A DNA stretch of 64,000 bases, from the NCBI GenBank assembly GCA_011037195.1, contig JAAEAF010000344.1, positions 186,001 to 250,000 on the forward strand, in the 5' to 3' direction. The stretch is from Triatoma infestans. Its lineage: Eukaryota > Arthropoda > Insecta > Hemiptera > Reduviidae. The position numbers and the translations under genes were made by a program. Numbering within the stretch: position 1 is the stretch's first letter; the number at the start of each line of letters is the position of its first letter. Below, piece after piece: positions 33,037 through 43,615 of the stretch. Below the pieces are notes generated by a model, which ran no database searches, was not told where the DNA came from, and saw only the letters and a list, made by a program, of their open reading frames with translations.

Positions 33037-34395
33037 ATAGAAAAGTACAACCCAGCTTGATTATACTGAGCAAAAATCTGGTCGCATATGGGTGGGGGCC
33101 AATTGAAGATAAGATTGGATTGCATTCCTAAATACGGCCAACAATCCTTTATATACACAAGGAAAAGTTTCCCAGTAATTGTGCAGATGGGGCCGCCGCC
33201 AAAAAGTGCTGTCTCATTCAATGATCATTAGCAAGCCACACAGTACTGGGTTATCTACCACGTGGAAAGATTTTAACTTTTGAGTTACTATGGTGGTGAT
33301 TGTGGTAAATGTAAGCACAGCTTGACAGTGCTTAGTGTAACATTCTCTCCCCCCTCCTACTCTCTCTATCTTGGGAAAGATAGTTCAAGCTCTCGCCATC
33401 ATAAGGCTGTAATCAACCCGTGTTATAGAAATACATTCACACAACCGGCAGCCAAAAACTTTTCATTGTATTCACAAACAGTGTTTTATTAAAAAAAAAT
33501 ACACACACACAAACACAAACAAAATAAAGCCAATGATTAGCAAAATGAATGGTACGAATGTGTCTCTGTGTATGTGCGTGTCTATGAAAGCGGTTAACAA
33601 TTAGTAAGTTTATCTCAGTCAAACAGCCATGACTGTCTTATGCAAAAGCACGAACGAGACATTTACAAGTATACAACTGCACAAAACATACACACACATA
33701 TACACAAAGAGAGAAGCATTATCATCCCCACGCTAAGGGGGGTAAAACTACTAGATGAAGTCGAGAGATCTCCAAAGTGTGTATTTGGTTAGCCGTACTA
33801 CGGGCCTCAACCCGGACCACTCTGCGCTACCCACACCCCTCCTGTTTTCATTGTTGCCACCACAAACAAACATACAGTCATACCAACGATGTGGGTGTAT
33901 GTGTGTGTGTGTGTGTATGAGAATCACTTTATTCATAATCACACCGAGTTGCTACGTACTTAAATACTAGATTAACTTTATACTTATTCTTAGGAGTAGA
34001 TTAACTTCACTTACTACCGGGGGAGGGGAAGTGCCTTGCTTTATATTGTTTTGTGTCCCTTCCCACTAAGGGTGTGCTTCCCCAAAGCTACGTACTAAGT
34101 ACCAGCACCATGGGAGCACTACACTAAAAGGACTTTAAGCTACATCCCATCTCTCTCTCGTCCAACTCCAGCTCTATTAACGTTCCACCACTTTACTTTT
34201 AATTAATGGACTTAACTATAGCGCTGCCTAAACATTAATACTTTGGTAAAACAACAATACAAACTTAACTAACAACCGGTACTTCTCTACTTAGCACCCA
34301 CAACTAAGTATTCAGTTTATTAACCTTAATTATCTTCTTACATTTACTTGGCAAATTTTACCTGAAAAGAATTTATTTGGATTAATTAAAAAAAA
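33037..34395. other. Unassigned DNA
   Basis: Mixed composition, with short AC/GT tracts near 33,490-33,520 and 33,898-33,918. The 33,280-33,440 and 33,760-33,850 parts are less AT-rich, but I find no recognisable protein, tRNA or element end. Confidence 0.35.
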
Positions 34396-34875
34396 AAATC
34401 TGATAATGTAAATTTTCGAAAATAACTTTTCACCGGAAATACAGATTTTGTGGGGTCCCCTGAATACGAAATAAATGTTTTTAGCGAATGGTCTGTATGT
34501 GTGTGTGCGTTTTTTTCTTTAATTTTCCTCGATATTCTAGAAAACGGTTCAACCAATTTTACACATAAAACGCGTACCACTTTTATTTGGAATATTTTCT
34601 GGGGGAATTAATTTTTAAAGGCGTTATTGGGGGAGGGGGGTAGTAATGTTATGCTTTCCTTCTTACATTGCAGTTGATGCCTCCTTACATTTGCAGTTCA
34701 ATCACCTGTACCATTTTAAAAATCGTTAAATGCATTATTATGTCTGCTTCCAGTACTTTTACCTTTACAACTCCAAAGATTTACTTTAAATTTGCTATAC
34801 AACTATATTCTCTACTTTTGCTCTTTTATTTGAAACATTTTCAGACAAAAAATGCGAATGTTTCACTTTAGATTC
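34396..34875 (+). repeat. REP-1 copy, plus, truncated
   Basis: CTTTTCACCGGAAATACAGA, GGGGTCCCCTGAATACG, TTTTTAGCGAATGGTCTG, then a module; End 1 missing. Confidence 0.75.
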
Positions 34876-35405
34876 TTCTTTATTTTGTAAGTTATTGCTT
34901 TGAGAACAATAAACCGGGAATGTAATTTGTTTACGAACAGTCCGTGTTGCGCTCACTAAAAAAATCTAACCTAAATAAACTACAAAATCAGCTGTTTTCT
35001 ATTTTTTTATTTATCGGTCAGCTGTTTTTTGAGGTATAAACAAATTTATTTATTTATTTAAACATTACTGTCTATTTATACATATACCTTTAGTTTTTTA
35101 GAAGGTTATAATCTGACAATGTTGAGCTGTCAAGTGTAAAAAAAAAAAAGGAGTATAAAGTGTAGTAAGAAAATAATGGTATAAAATGGTGCCTTAGCGG
35201 AGAGCTGCACAAGTGTGCACTCTGTACAATTCGTTCCAAGTTGTCACAGAATAGTTCACGGTAGTCAGCCCTCGTTTACAATCAGCACTAGAATAGAGTT
35301 GAGTGAATGGGCCACACCAGTGTGTAATAATCTAGATTATGGATGACTGCAGGAACATGGCAACGTCTACAACCATTCCTGGAATTTAGATAATTTAAAA
35401 TCTCC
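34876..35405. other. Unassigned DNA with CAGCTGTT words
   Basis: Two AAAATCAGCTGTTTT/GTCAGCTGTTTTTT words (34,985-35,030) and an AATCTAACCTAAA word. No coding sequence recognised. Confidence 0.35.
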
Positions 35406-35407
35406 AT

Positions 35408-36018
35408 AAACAAAAAATGGGTATGAAACACTCGTTTGACTTTCTCTTACTGCAATTTGCAATTAATTGATGTCATTTTCTTTAAACTACAATGCAGTTT
35501 CAGAGATGTTTTCCTGCTCTACGGACCCAACCACAACTCAATGTAGTTTACTTAAAATACTTTTTTTTCGGAAAAATGTTTCAAATAAAAATGATTGATT
35601 CTATTTATGCAGGAGTTCGCCAAGTTTAGAGGAAATCTTTACATTCGTTTTCGAGAAAATTAGAAAAACACACAAAAACCTATTCTGAAAAGATACCCCT
35701 TATGGTATTGGAGATCTGTCAGTTTAAATTTAAATTTGCACAAGCTTTCTTGGTTTTGACATAGAGCGCCCCACATAAGGCCGCTCAGCAAAATCCCCAC
35801 CACTTTATTTATGGCCAGCTCACATAAACATTGTGATGTTGTAAATTTTAAATAAAATTTTGTGATTAAACAGCATTATTTATAGTAAGAGAAACTTGTG
35901 TGAGTGTTTCACAGCAGATTTTTCGTCCTCACGGGACCTAAAAAAAATATGTTTTTCATGTGAGAAATAAATTCGAAAATTAGACATGATCATTCACTCT
36001 TATTAGTGATCCAAGAAA
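35408..36018. repeat. Chimeric REP-1: End 1 at both sides, then a minus End 2
   Basis: 35,408-35,720 is a minus-strand End 1 half (GGGTATGAAACACTCGTTTG, CTTTCTCTTACTGC). 35,728-35,930 is a plus-strand End 1 half with the 'GAGCGCCCCACATAAGGCCG' block, AGTAAGAGAAACTTGTG and TGAGTGTTTCACAGCAG. 35,931-36,018 is a minus End 2 remnant. The order suggests recombination or nested insertion. Confidence 0.7.
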
Positions 36019-36059
36019 GTAAAAATTATGGGATTATGGCAGGGCAAACAATGACATAG

Positions 36060-36590
36060 GAAGAAATATAGAATTACCATCTTTTGGGTGCCAGAGATCG
36101 ACATTTTGGCGTTGATGGTGATGAGATGGCCAGGCAAGGATAACCTATTTAGCAACCATCCTGCTAGGATCGGAACTCTGTTACGGTATAAGCGATTGTC
36201 TCTGCGAGAAGTGCCCAGAAATGCGTTGTAAGTTAAGAGAAAACACTTTGCTTTGAAGAAATAGCAAAGACTTTTACAGGAAAAGTTTTGAGGCGTGCAT
36301 CGGTGTGAGGAAAATAAGCTTATGTGCTGAGAGGTTTTCTCATTAGTATTTTTGACTCAGATGGCACCTGAACTATCCTGGAACGCGACAGCAGATTCCG
36401 TTGGGGGAGAGAGCAGAATCTTCTCCTGTCCGAGACATCCAGAGATGGCTTAGCGAGATCATCCTCCCTAGAACTTTCCCAATTCTTGGATTTTTCTGAG
36501 AGTAGCAGACTTGGTTGCAGGGACTTGCCAGCCTGGCACCAGGATGAAACCCACAATAATCTTTCGAAATCGTAATGAACTGCATCCCCT
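36060..36590 (+). pseudogene. LINE RNase H end and tail (family L-a), heavily decayed
   Basis: ITIFWVPE then a region aligning by DNA with VDGDEMA.. of the 23.9-kb copy, and a stretch corresponding to its SDQPLREELR linker (AAGCGATTGTCTCTGCGAGA). Further right, GATGGCACCTGAAC...GACAGCAGATTCCG follows the LKKLGL...CRF region. Frameshifts throughout. Confidence 0.6.
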
Positions 36591-37200
36591 CTCCCCGCCT
36601 TTAAAAATGTAATCGATAGAAAGCAATAAACTTTTTATCATATATCAAAACTTCTTATTTAATAATTTATCTTTTATTAATGATCAATAATTACAGTAAT
36701 TAAATCTATTAGATTCGGTTTTATTTGATAATAATACGATAATTATATGTTTATTTATTATATTATAGGTTTATTACTTCTAAGTCTGTTTGGGGGATAA
36801 AATAATAAATAAAAGAAACAAAAAAAAGTAATTACTGGTTACTTTTTATAGTCGTTTATTGTTCTTTACACACATGGTGCAGGTTTGGGGTTCAATACTA
36901 GCTCCCTTGTTTTCTTTTTTTTATTTTCCTTTTATTTATTATTAGATACTGAGGAACTTGAATATGTCATCGTAAGAATTTCTGTATAGAAAGGGAAGAA
37001 AAGCGGGAGTCCTATTCAAACGATCTGCGACGTGACCCCCTTGGAGGTGGAGGGGTCCACCTTGAAAATTAATATAAAATATTCTAAGAATATAAAAAAC
37101 ACTGTCTTGGGGTAGCTATATGGGCTCAATGGGGCTTTGGATAGCGTAGGGTTTCTTCCCTCCCCACTCACAAATAATAATAATAAACTGCCTGAATTTC
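36591..37200. other. Unassigned AT-rich DNA
   Basis: Very AT-rich 36,600-36,920, then nothing recognised. Confidence 0.4.
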
Positions 37201-37204
37201 TTAA

Positions 37205-37565
37205 AATATAACCCCACCCCGCCCCCATAACTGCCCTTAAATGAATTTTCTAAGAGAAATGTTTCAAATAAAAGTTGTAACTCTCAATAGTGTAGTTAAT
37301 ATGCCAATTTTTAAAAAAAATCATTGAAGTCATTTTCGAGAAAATCGGAAAAAAGTGAGAAATCCATTCAGTAAAGTGGTATTTCCGGTTGAGAAATTTT
37401 GACAGATAACTTACTGACTGATCTCATGGTGATATCTGAACGGAATGTAAAGTTTGAAGTTTCTGTGTACTATCTCTTCAGACTCAGAGACCTTAATGCA
37501 TGTATATCCTGTGAAACTCAAAAGTTTCAAAAATTTCTCTTTCAGCTATAAGAGAAAGAGATTTT
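37205..37565 (-). repeat. REP-1 copy, minus, End 2 part
   Basis: AAATGAATTTTCTAAGAGAA, ATGTTTCAAATAAAAGTTG, TATTTCCGGTTGAG, then a weak End 2 (CAGCTATAAGAGAAAGAG). Confidence 0.75.
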
Positions 37566-38015
37566 TTTTTAAAAAAAATTACAATTAAAATCACCCAGAA
37601 ATTCTAGGTCCTAGATTAATACAAGGTAGGAGTAAAAAGATGACCGTGAGATTATACTGGCGTGAAGAGGCTGGCCTGATGATAGGTGTTGCAGTATAGT
37701 ATAATGTGTCCGCCGTGTCCTGTCAGATAATACATATATACATACATACAGAGATAGATAGACATATGTGCTCATATTCTAGCTGTCAGAATTCCCTCAG
37801 CATGTAGATAATGATGCCCGTTAACAACATACCTCCTCATACATGCACACATACGTACATACATCATCTTCTATAGATCGTGCACTCGCTTTATTTATTT
37901 TCACTTCGTTTATTTCGTACCACAACACTCTCTACAGTATAATATATTAACTACAATCCCAACTAATATTTAACTCAACTAAAAAAAAATTTTTTTTTTA
38001 CTCCTCTTAGTGTCG
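37566..38015. other. Unassigned DNA
   Basis: ACATA/CATAC simple-sequence patches; nothing else recognised. Confidence 0.4.
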
Positions 38016-38833
38016 GTTGTGTCTCGTGTCCATTCTATTGCAATGTCCAATATTAGAAATTGAATTTCCACCGGAAATATATGTTTCGAAGTCCGCTGAG
38101 TTCAATAAAGTAGTTTTTAGACAATGGTCTGTGTGTGTGAATAAAATATCTCAAAACGAAAATCGCAGAAGCCTCGAACTTGGTTTCCCGTTCGGATCCC
38201 ATCCTAATTTTCTCGAAAACGATTCCAACAACTTTTTTTAAACTTCGTATACTATTTACAAATTTAAATTTTTATAACTTTTCTTCGAAACCTTTCCCTG
38301 GGAAAATTGATTTATGTGAGTTCTAAAGCAACAGTAGCGTTCAGCTTTGCTCTAAAGTGCCACTTCAGTACAATGTGTTTTTTTTACCACCTAGACAATG
38401 TTAATATACATTAAAAGCGTTGATAGAATTGCAGATTTGAAAAACTTCCAGTTAGTCGGAAGTATGACTTTACAGAATGGGTTTTGTGAGTTTACTCGAA
38501 AACGGCTATACATAAAAACGTATCACTTTTTATTGAGGTTTTTTTCCGAAAAATTGAGGCATTTTTCCGGTAAAATTCAGTATTCTCTTGAATTTATACC
38601 GGCCAAGGGTGGTGATTCAACTATATTTATATCTCTAAGGGTATGTCCACATTGTGCGCTTTCCTCTTCCCTTTCAACTTGCGCTTCCTCTTTCCATTTC
38701 AACATGCGTTGCGCATACCTTTCGAGCATGCCTCTTAAGGCATTCAATTTGTTGTCCACACTTCATCCGTTCAGTGTGCATTTTATCGATGGATTGAGAA
38801 GCGGCATTAGCTTTTTGTGCTGGTTACCTGTTT

Positions 38834-39138
38834 TTGAAAAGTGCACGAAAAAGAAAAAAAACAGCGAGCCCTCATCTTATGAAACCATTTGCAACTGGCC
38901 TTAATGAGGACTCACCGAAAAGAGTATTTAATTACAGGCTATCGAGAGCAAGGAGAATCGTTGAAAACACTTTTGGGTTGAGGCGCCAGCGTTCAGAATT
39001 TTTCGTAATCCTATAGAAATTATAGTTATTGAGACTGTGGTTGATATAGTGTTAGCTTGTCTTCTGCTTCATAATTTTCTCCGAGCGCAGCCGGATGCAG
39101 CAAGACAGTATTCACCTCCTGGAAGTTTTGATCACTAA
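38834..39138 (+). pseudogene. PIF/Harbinger transposase C-terminal remnant
   Basis: Residues in order: LMKPFATGLNEDS, then VFNYRLSRARRIVENTFGL (the family's hallmark 'FNYRLSRARR.VENAFG'), a stop at 39,014. After a one-step frame change come PIEIIVIETVVDIVLACLLL, HNFLR and YSPPGSFD, the usual end of the DDE-superfamily nuclease. The catalytic DDE residues upstream are deleted. No Myb-like partner gene is visible, so this copy cannot move by itself. Confidence 0.85.
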
Positions 39139-39309
39139 GTTGAAAGCACTGGTGAAGTTATTTAAGGCATGGAGAGAAGTTACTTCCAGTGATAATGGTA
39201 TGAGTCCTCTACAACAAGTACCATGGAAAAAGCATCACTTCTCACACTTTTGTTGACATATAATTTTGATCAGAGACATTTTCCGTGGTAGCCTGCTTCG
39301 TTTTGTGGT

Positions 39310-39347
39310 CATCGACCGGTTTCGGGCGTTCGCCCATCTTCAGGATG
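39310..39347 (-). ncRNA. Hammerhead-ribozyme-like motif, copy C left arm
   Basis: CATC/GATG helix I, CTGAAGA, helix II GGGC-GAAC-GCCC, GAAA, ACCGGT, cleavage triplet GTC. The 10.1/11.1 pair is U-C instead of G-C. Confidence 0.55.
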
Positions 39348-39459
39348 CGTTTTTCAGACAGAACATCTTAGTGTGAAACACTAGTGTTTTTCTTAGAGAA
39401 CACTTAGTGTGAAACTAAGTCTCTGTACGAGTCTGTGTTGGCACACTGTCTGAAAAACG

Positions 39460-39497
39460 CATCCTGAAGATGGGCGAACGCCCGAAACCGGTCGATG
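39460..39497 (+). ncRNA. Hammerhead-ribozyme-like motif, copy C right arm
   Basis: Identical core to the left arm, opposite strand; predicted cleavage after C39493. Confidence 0.55.
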
Positions 39498-40719
39498 ACC
39501 ACAAAACGAAGCAGGCTACCACGGAAAATGTCTCTGATGCTTTCCAGCTCTGCGGAACCAACCACCACAACACACATATAATTTTGAATTTACATCCCAC
39601 AAAACTGTTTGAAGACGATAATCTTCTATAAAATCAAGCGTCTCTTGATTAAAGACATAATCAGAAATCTGCTGTCGGAGATATTATTAATTAATAATAA
39701 TAGTTGAATAATATCAATTACTAATAAAGTTATTATTAAAATAATAATTAAATAATATTTAAAATTAATTATATAATATATAACCTATAAAAATATCACA
39801 CAACACGTAGCGAGATCAACAAGACGCATAGAATGTTGAACGAAAATCCAAGTAGTTGGATTCACATGCGCTGGGGTTGCGTCATGAAAATAAAGGCCCA
39901 TTCAACTTCCATGAGGTATGCAATAACGCATGCCTCTCGTTATCACATCGTGCGCTATGACGCATGCCTCTCTTGAAAGAAAAGTTGCACCATTGTGGAC
40001 ATACCCTAAATTTATATGAGGGCAATTGAGTAAAAATTCCCAAGTTCAATGAAAAATTATCCATTTTGTAATTATGTTAACCGTAATAAGAGAAAGTGGT
40101 TGGGAATGTGACAGCTTTCCCAAGCTTTTTCTTTAAATGTAAACAATTACAAAGTTACTGAAGAAAAAACGGGAAAATTATGTTCGACAAAAGTTGAAAA
40201 GCGATAGATAACGAATAGGCTAACGGTGTTACTAGTTTATTACTGCTATTGTTGAGGACTTCCTTCTTGATAATTTTTCCCTTACACCGCACTTTTCCTA
40301 CACAATGGCTGTTGTTTTCTTTATAAACATTAAGAAAACAGATGATGGTGGGGAAAGGAAATAGAGTCCATTAGCTAAACAGTGCTGGCAACATTTCTTG
40401 TGGTGATAGTTAAAAGCGTCCGGTGTGAATGTGTGTGAGTAAGTGTCTATTTGTCTGTCTATTTGTTGGAGAATCTTTATCTCTATACTGCATTCTGGCG
40501 GTAGCTAATGTAAAAAAAAGAAGAAAATGAAATGAAAAAAGAAGAGAAATAACAAAGAGATAAAGAGAGAGAGAAAAGTCACAGTGGTGAGACTTTAATG
40601 TCTTTTCCACAACTGCTTGCTTGTTTCACCTTCCTCGGACCGTCACTATCTAACTCTCTGGTGTTTCAATATGGCCGAGGTAATAAGGTAGAAAATTACT
40701 TCTTGTCTCCTCTACCTAC

Positions 40720-40757
40720 CGGAAATCACCGCCAGGGGCCCCGGCTATAACGGCCAT
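40720..40757 (-). CDS. Candidate short first coding exon, unidentified
   Basis: ATG at 40,757 in an excellent start context (GAAAATGGCC) reads MAVIAGAPGGDF, then a possible donor CCG|GTAGGTAG. On the other strand another ATGGCC (40,671) runs only MAE before a GTAATAAG donor-like word. At most one is likely real. No protein family recognised. Confidence 0.2.
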
Positions 40758-40814
40758 TTTCACCAACACGGCATGTGTTTATGTATTTTGTTTAAGTCTG
40801 TGTGTTGATAGGGA

Positions 40815-40816
<2 letters not shown>

Positions 40817-40853
<37 letters not shown>
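40817..40853. repeat. (AC)n microsatellite
   Basis: Uninterrupted AC run, followed by AT and GA runs up to 40,898. Confidence 0.95.
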
Positions 40854-40859
<6 letters not shown>

Positions 40860-40915
40860 TATATATATATAGACAGAGAGAGAGAGAGAGAGAGAGAAAT
40901 TCAGAAATGAAACAA

Positions 40916-40987
40916 TTAGTAGGATGAGGGTTGAAGTTGTGCTGCTGCATCACGGCCCGCAGGTCGTGCCACAATCAGAATCACCGG
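40916..40987 (-). CDS. Candidate terminal coding exon, unidentified
   Basis: On the minus strand a possible acceptor (CTGCTACTGGAG|) precedes an open frame PVILIVARPAGRDA...QPSSY and a stop. VILIVARP resembles the last strand of PDZ domains, which often read V.L.VAR, but 23 residues are too few to be sure. GC content is high for this window. It could be chance. Confidence 0.2.
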   Translation of the reverse strand, partial: PVILIVARPAGRDAAAQLQPSSY

Positions 40988-41339
40988 CTCCAGTAGCAGT
41001 TTAATGATAAAAAAAGATCTCTGACAGTAATTTCATAATTTAAAAAAACTACAAGACCTGAATTTTATTTTTTTATATTACGTATTATTTTCTAAACTCC
41101 TGTTGACATGGCAACAACATTAACCACCATCCATGATGGTAGTGTGGGAGATAATGGTAACATACGTAGTTGTGATGTAATTATTATGGGGGATAATTTA
41201 TTTTTTGTATGGTTTATATTCTTTTCCTACTTAATGATTATCTCTTGGTGAATGGACCACTATATTCCAGACTGAGTTTTATGCTATTCTTTGATATACT
41301 TTGGATGAGAGGGTATGTAAACACTAACTTAAAAAGGTG

Positions 41340-41935
41340 TTTGAATCTGCTCGGATAGTCAAGCTGCGTTGAAGGCGCTGAGTTCATGTCTCTTCACTGA
41401 AACTGGAAGAGCTTTCTTCTTTGAAAGATGTGCTTCTTGCCTGGCTAGCAGGTCATATGGGAATTTTTTGGAATGAGGAGGTGGACATGTTTGCCAAATT
41501 AGGCACCTCTCTCCCTTTCATTGGTCCCCTACCTGCTGTTGGTGTGTCTTTAGGCTTCCATCTCATGCCTGTCTAGCTTCCACTCAGGGATAGCTTCACA
41601 GCATTCATCCCCATGGATCAGCTCAGTAGATTGTCGGCAGTCTAAGATGCTCATTGGGGGACCGGACAGGGCTATTAGTGAGATATTTCTGTGACTTTCA
41701 CGCTCATCTCAATCATCTGGTTGGATCCCTTACTGGCACTGTGGTTTAAGGAACTCCTTTACGTAATGAGGTCCATGCCAGATCTCTTTATAAAGTCTGT
41801 AAGAAAGAGGAAGAAACACGCATCCATCTTATAACAGATTGCTTGGGTTGTGAGGAACTTCGGTCAGGACCTTTTGTCGGAACGGAATATCTGAGGAGAC
41901 CTTAGGCTATTTCACTTTAAGATTATGGTTCGGAC
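41340..41935 (+). pseudogene. LINE RNase H and C-terminal region (family L-b)
   Basis: CSDSQAALKALSSCLFTETG carries the second RNase H aspartate; after a frame change SSLKDVLLAWLAGHMGIFWN and EVDMFAKLGTSLPFIG follow (the GNE.AD.LAK region, with N-E kept and AD changed). Downstream stops are frequent, then HLITDCLGCEELRSG, equivalent to the Cys-containing C-terminus. Matches the minus copy at 21.4-22.0 kb and the scrap at 22.95 kb. Dead and 5'-truncated. Confidence 0.7.
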
Positions 41936-41959
41936 TGCGGAATTCTGAAGATGTTTTCT

Positions 41960-42165
41960 GGGGGGCGGGTTTACCATAACTCAAAAATGGTAAATCTCAG
42001 ATTTTTCAAACATTATAAAACCCTTAATTCTAGCCACGGATTCTAATGATATGTACTGAATTGATGTTTCCGCTTGTTCTAAATTTTCTCGGAACGCTGT
42101 ATATCATCAACATATTTTAAAGATTGCTAATATATCTTATGATCTTCATTTGGATGTCTGGGGAA
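41960..42165 (+). repeat. REP-1 internal fragment, plus
   Basis: TACCATAACTCAAAAATGGT and TCTAAATTTTCTCGGAACGC correspond to the part after the GT tract and the module core; both ends are missing. Confidence 0.5.
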
Positions 42166-42169
42166 GGCT

Positions 42170-43615
42170 TCGCCTGCTCTAGGATTTATTTTCATGCAAG
42201 CGAGTGATTAGAAGTTGGTGATGCAGTTGTTCTTAATGCTGCCTGCTTAATGTTCTTGTAAAGACTGCCTTAGAGTACGCTGCTCTCATATGGCCGCTCT
42301 ATACTGCAGCAAAACATCAAACGGCTTGACAGGATTCAGCGGAAGAAATTCCAGCTGTTCCTCTTTTACATCGCCCAGGAGGGAGATGAGGTTCTTGAAA
42401 CACTCAAGAACAGGATGACCAAAAGCGCGCTTATTTTCCTCTTTAAGATTATCCACAGTTTGGTGGACAGTAGTGACCTGCTATCTAGAGTCAAGTCCAA
42501 ATCAGGTCCCTTCTATGCGAGGAGTTGGAGTCTGACACAATCTTGGGCCTGCTTTCCGATACAATGACTCCTAGAAACGACTTCCGAAAACCCTTCAGAG
42601 TCTTGATAGTATGGGTATTGAAGGACAGGCCGCCAATTTTAGGCGAAACCATGTGATACACGGATGGATCTATGGAGGAAGGAGTGAAAGCCGGCGTGTT
42701 CGGGGCCTATCTGAGATGTGCCACCTCGGTAAGCCTGGGAAGGCTAGCCACGGACTTTCAGGCGGAGCTAGTCGCAATTATTACCTGCGCGCCGAAATGA
42801 GAATACTGGGAGTGTACAATCCCAGAGTCATCATTTATTCGGTTAGCCAGGAGGCTCTGCGAGCAATTAACTTGTGGGAGATCAGCTCAAGGCTGGTGTG
42901 GGACTGCCTAGATGTACTCAGGGAAATTAGTAGCCGTAATAAGGTTTTGCTGGGCATTCGGGTCACAGAAGCGATGAGGCGGAGAACGTTTGGCCTGGGA
43001 GGGTTCCATTGGAATCCTTATCGGGCCTGAACCGTTTTGTGGGGTCACAAGATGCCTCAGGAGTGCATCCACTAAGACATGGATGCACGACCGTTTAAGG
43101 GAATGCTAGGCTAAAACACCAGGCCAAAGGCAGGCATTCATAGCTACTCGCCCAGGCTAACTGCAGAATTACTCCAACAAGGTCGGGTTGCCATAAGGAT
43201 AGCACTTGGCCTCCTCACTGGCCACTGTAGACTTGATAAGCACCTGTGGACGCATGGGCCTGGCAACGAATATCCTGTGTAAGTTTTGTCAGGAAGAAGA
43301 GGAAACAGTGCTGCATATTTTGTGTCAGTGCTAGTGGCTCGTATGCTGAGGTTTCGCCTCTATGAAGAGGAGAAGCTGACGCCTGCAAGCCACACTCAGA
43401 GGTCTCTTTCGGGACTATTAAGTCTAATAAAGCAGACAGGACTCGAGAGGGTCCGACCACCTAAAAGCCTCCCCCTCCGGATTCCAAAGTTCAGATAAGG
43501 AACAGGACCGGTGAGGGACCTCCAACTTATGGGGTGCCACAATAGACCCATAGTGGTCGCGGTGGCGTAGACTGGAAAGCCAAACCCCCATAGAATCTAA
43601 TCTAATCTAAATGAG
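42170..43615 (+). pseudogene. LINE 3' portion: thumb, RNase H, Cys/His motif and (TCTAA)n tail (family L-c)
   Basis: Order by frame pieces: KTALEYAALIWPLYTA (post-RT 'LEYA..VW'), RLDRIQRKKFQLFLFY then ALIFLFKIIHSLVDSSDLL (thumb helices), YTDGSMEEGVKAGVFGAYLR (first RNase H D), FQAELVAIITC (E), IIYSVSQEALRAI (second D changed to V), WDCLDVLREISSRNK. After a break come LGLLTGHCRLDKHLW and a Cys/His motif (CKFCQEEEETVLHILCQC across a frameshift). The 3' end reads CACAATAGACC ... TCTAATCTAATCTAA. Four or more frameshifts. The longest RNase H LINE piece here; R1/Jockey/I-group-like. Confidence 0.8.

Larger units (their letters stand above)
39271..39573 (-). mobile_element. Palindromic hammerhead-bearing element, copy C
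   Basis: About 303 bp and in the opposite orientation to A and B: the single-copy lead (AACCAACCACCACAAC and its neighbour, read on the plus strand) is on the right, and CAGAGACATTTT starts the left. The two arms are almost perfect inverted repeats except near the centre, where one arm is shortened. Hammerhead-like cores lie at 39,310-39,347 (minus) and 39,460-39,497 (plus), both with intact helix II GGGC/GCCC. A perfect 14-bp duplication flanks it. It landed inside the Harbinger element. Confidence 0.8.
39257..39587. repeat. Perfect 14-bp target-site duplication of palindrome C
   Basis: ACATATAATTTTGA at 39,257-39,270 and 39,574-39,587. Confidence 0.9.
38639..40006 (+). mobile_element. PIF/Harbinger DNA transposon remnant with TIRs and TAA duplication
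   Basis: Terminal inverted repeats GGGTATGTCCACA (left, from 38,639) and TGTGGACATACCC (right, to 40,006) are flanked by TAA at 38,636-38,638 and 40,007-40,009. A 3-bp TWA target duplication is diagnostic for PIF/Harbinger. The interior has only the last part of a transposase (38,834-39,138), so it is internally deleted. It is inserted in a REP-1 copy and carries palindromic element C at 39,271-39,573. Confidence 0.9.
38020..40130 (+). repeat. REP-1 copy, plus, split by the Harbinger insertion
   Basis: Left part 38,020-38,635: TTTCCACCGGAAATATATG, TTTTTAGACAATGGTCTG(TG)n, module words. Right part 40,010-40,130: ATTCCCAAGTTCAATGAAAA and a decayed End 1 (GTAATAAGAGAAAGTGGTTG). The 1.37-kb Harbinger element and its 3-bp duplication account for the gap. 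Confidence 0.75.
40131..41335. other. REP-1-free region with microsatellites and GC-richer patches
   Basis: 40,600-41,000 is GC-richer than its surroundings. It contains (AC)n at 40,817-40,853 and (GA)n at 40,875-40,898. Candidate exons are listed separately. The rest is AT-rich. Confidence 0.35.

Noticed and set aside
38577..38759. A 60-codon minus-strand frame reading like a coiled-coil protein
   Set aside because: It crosses the left boundary of the Harbinger insertion, so it joins REP-1 and transposon DNA and is not a gene.
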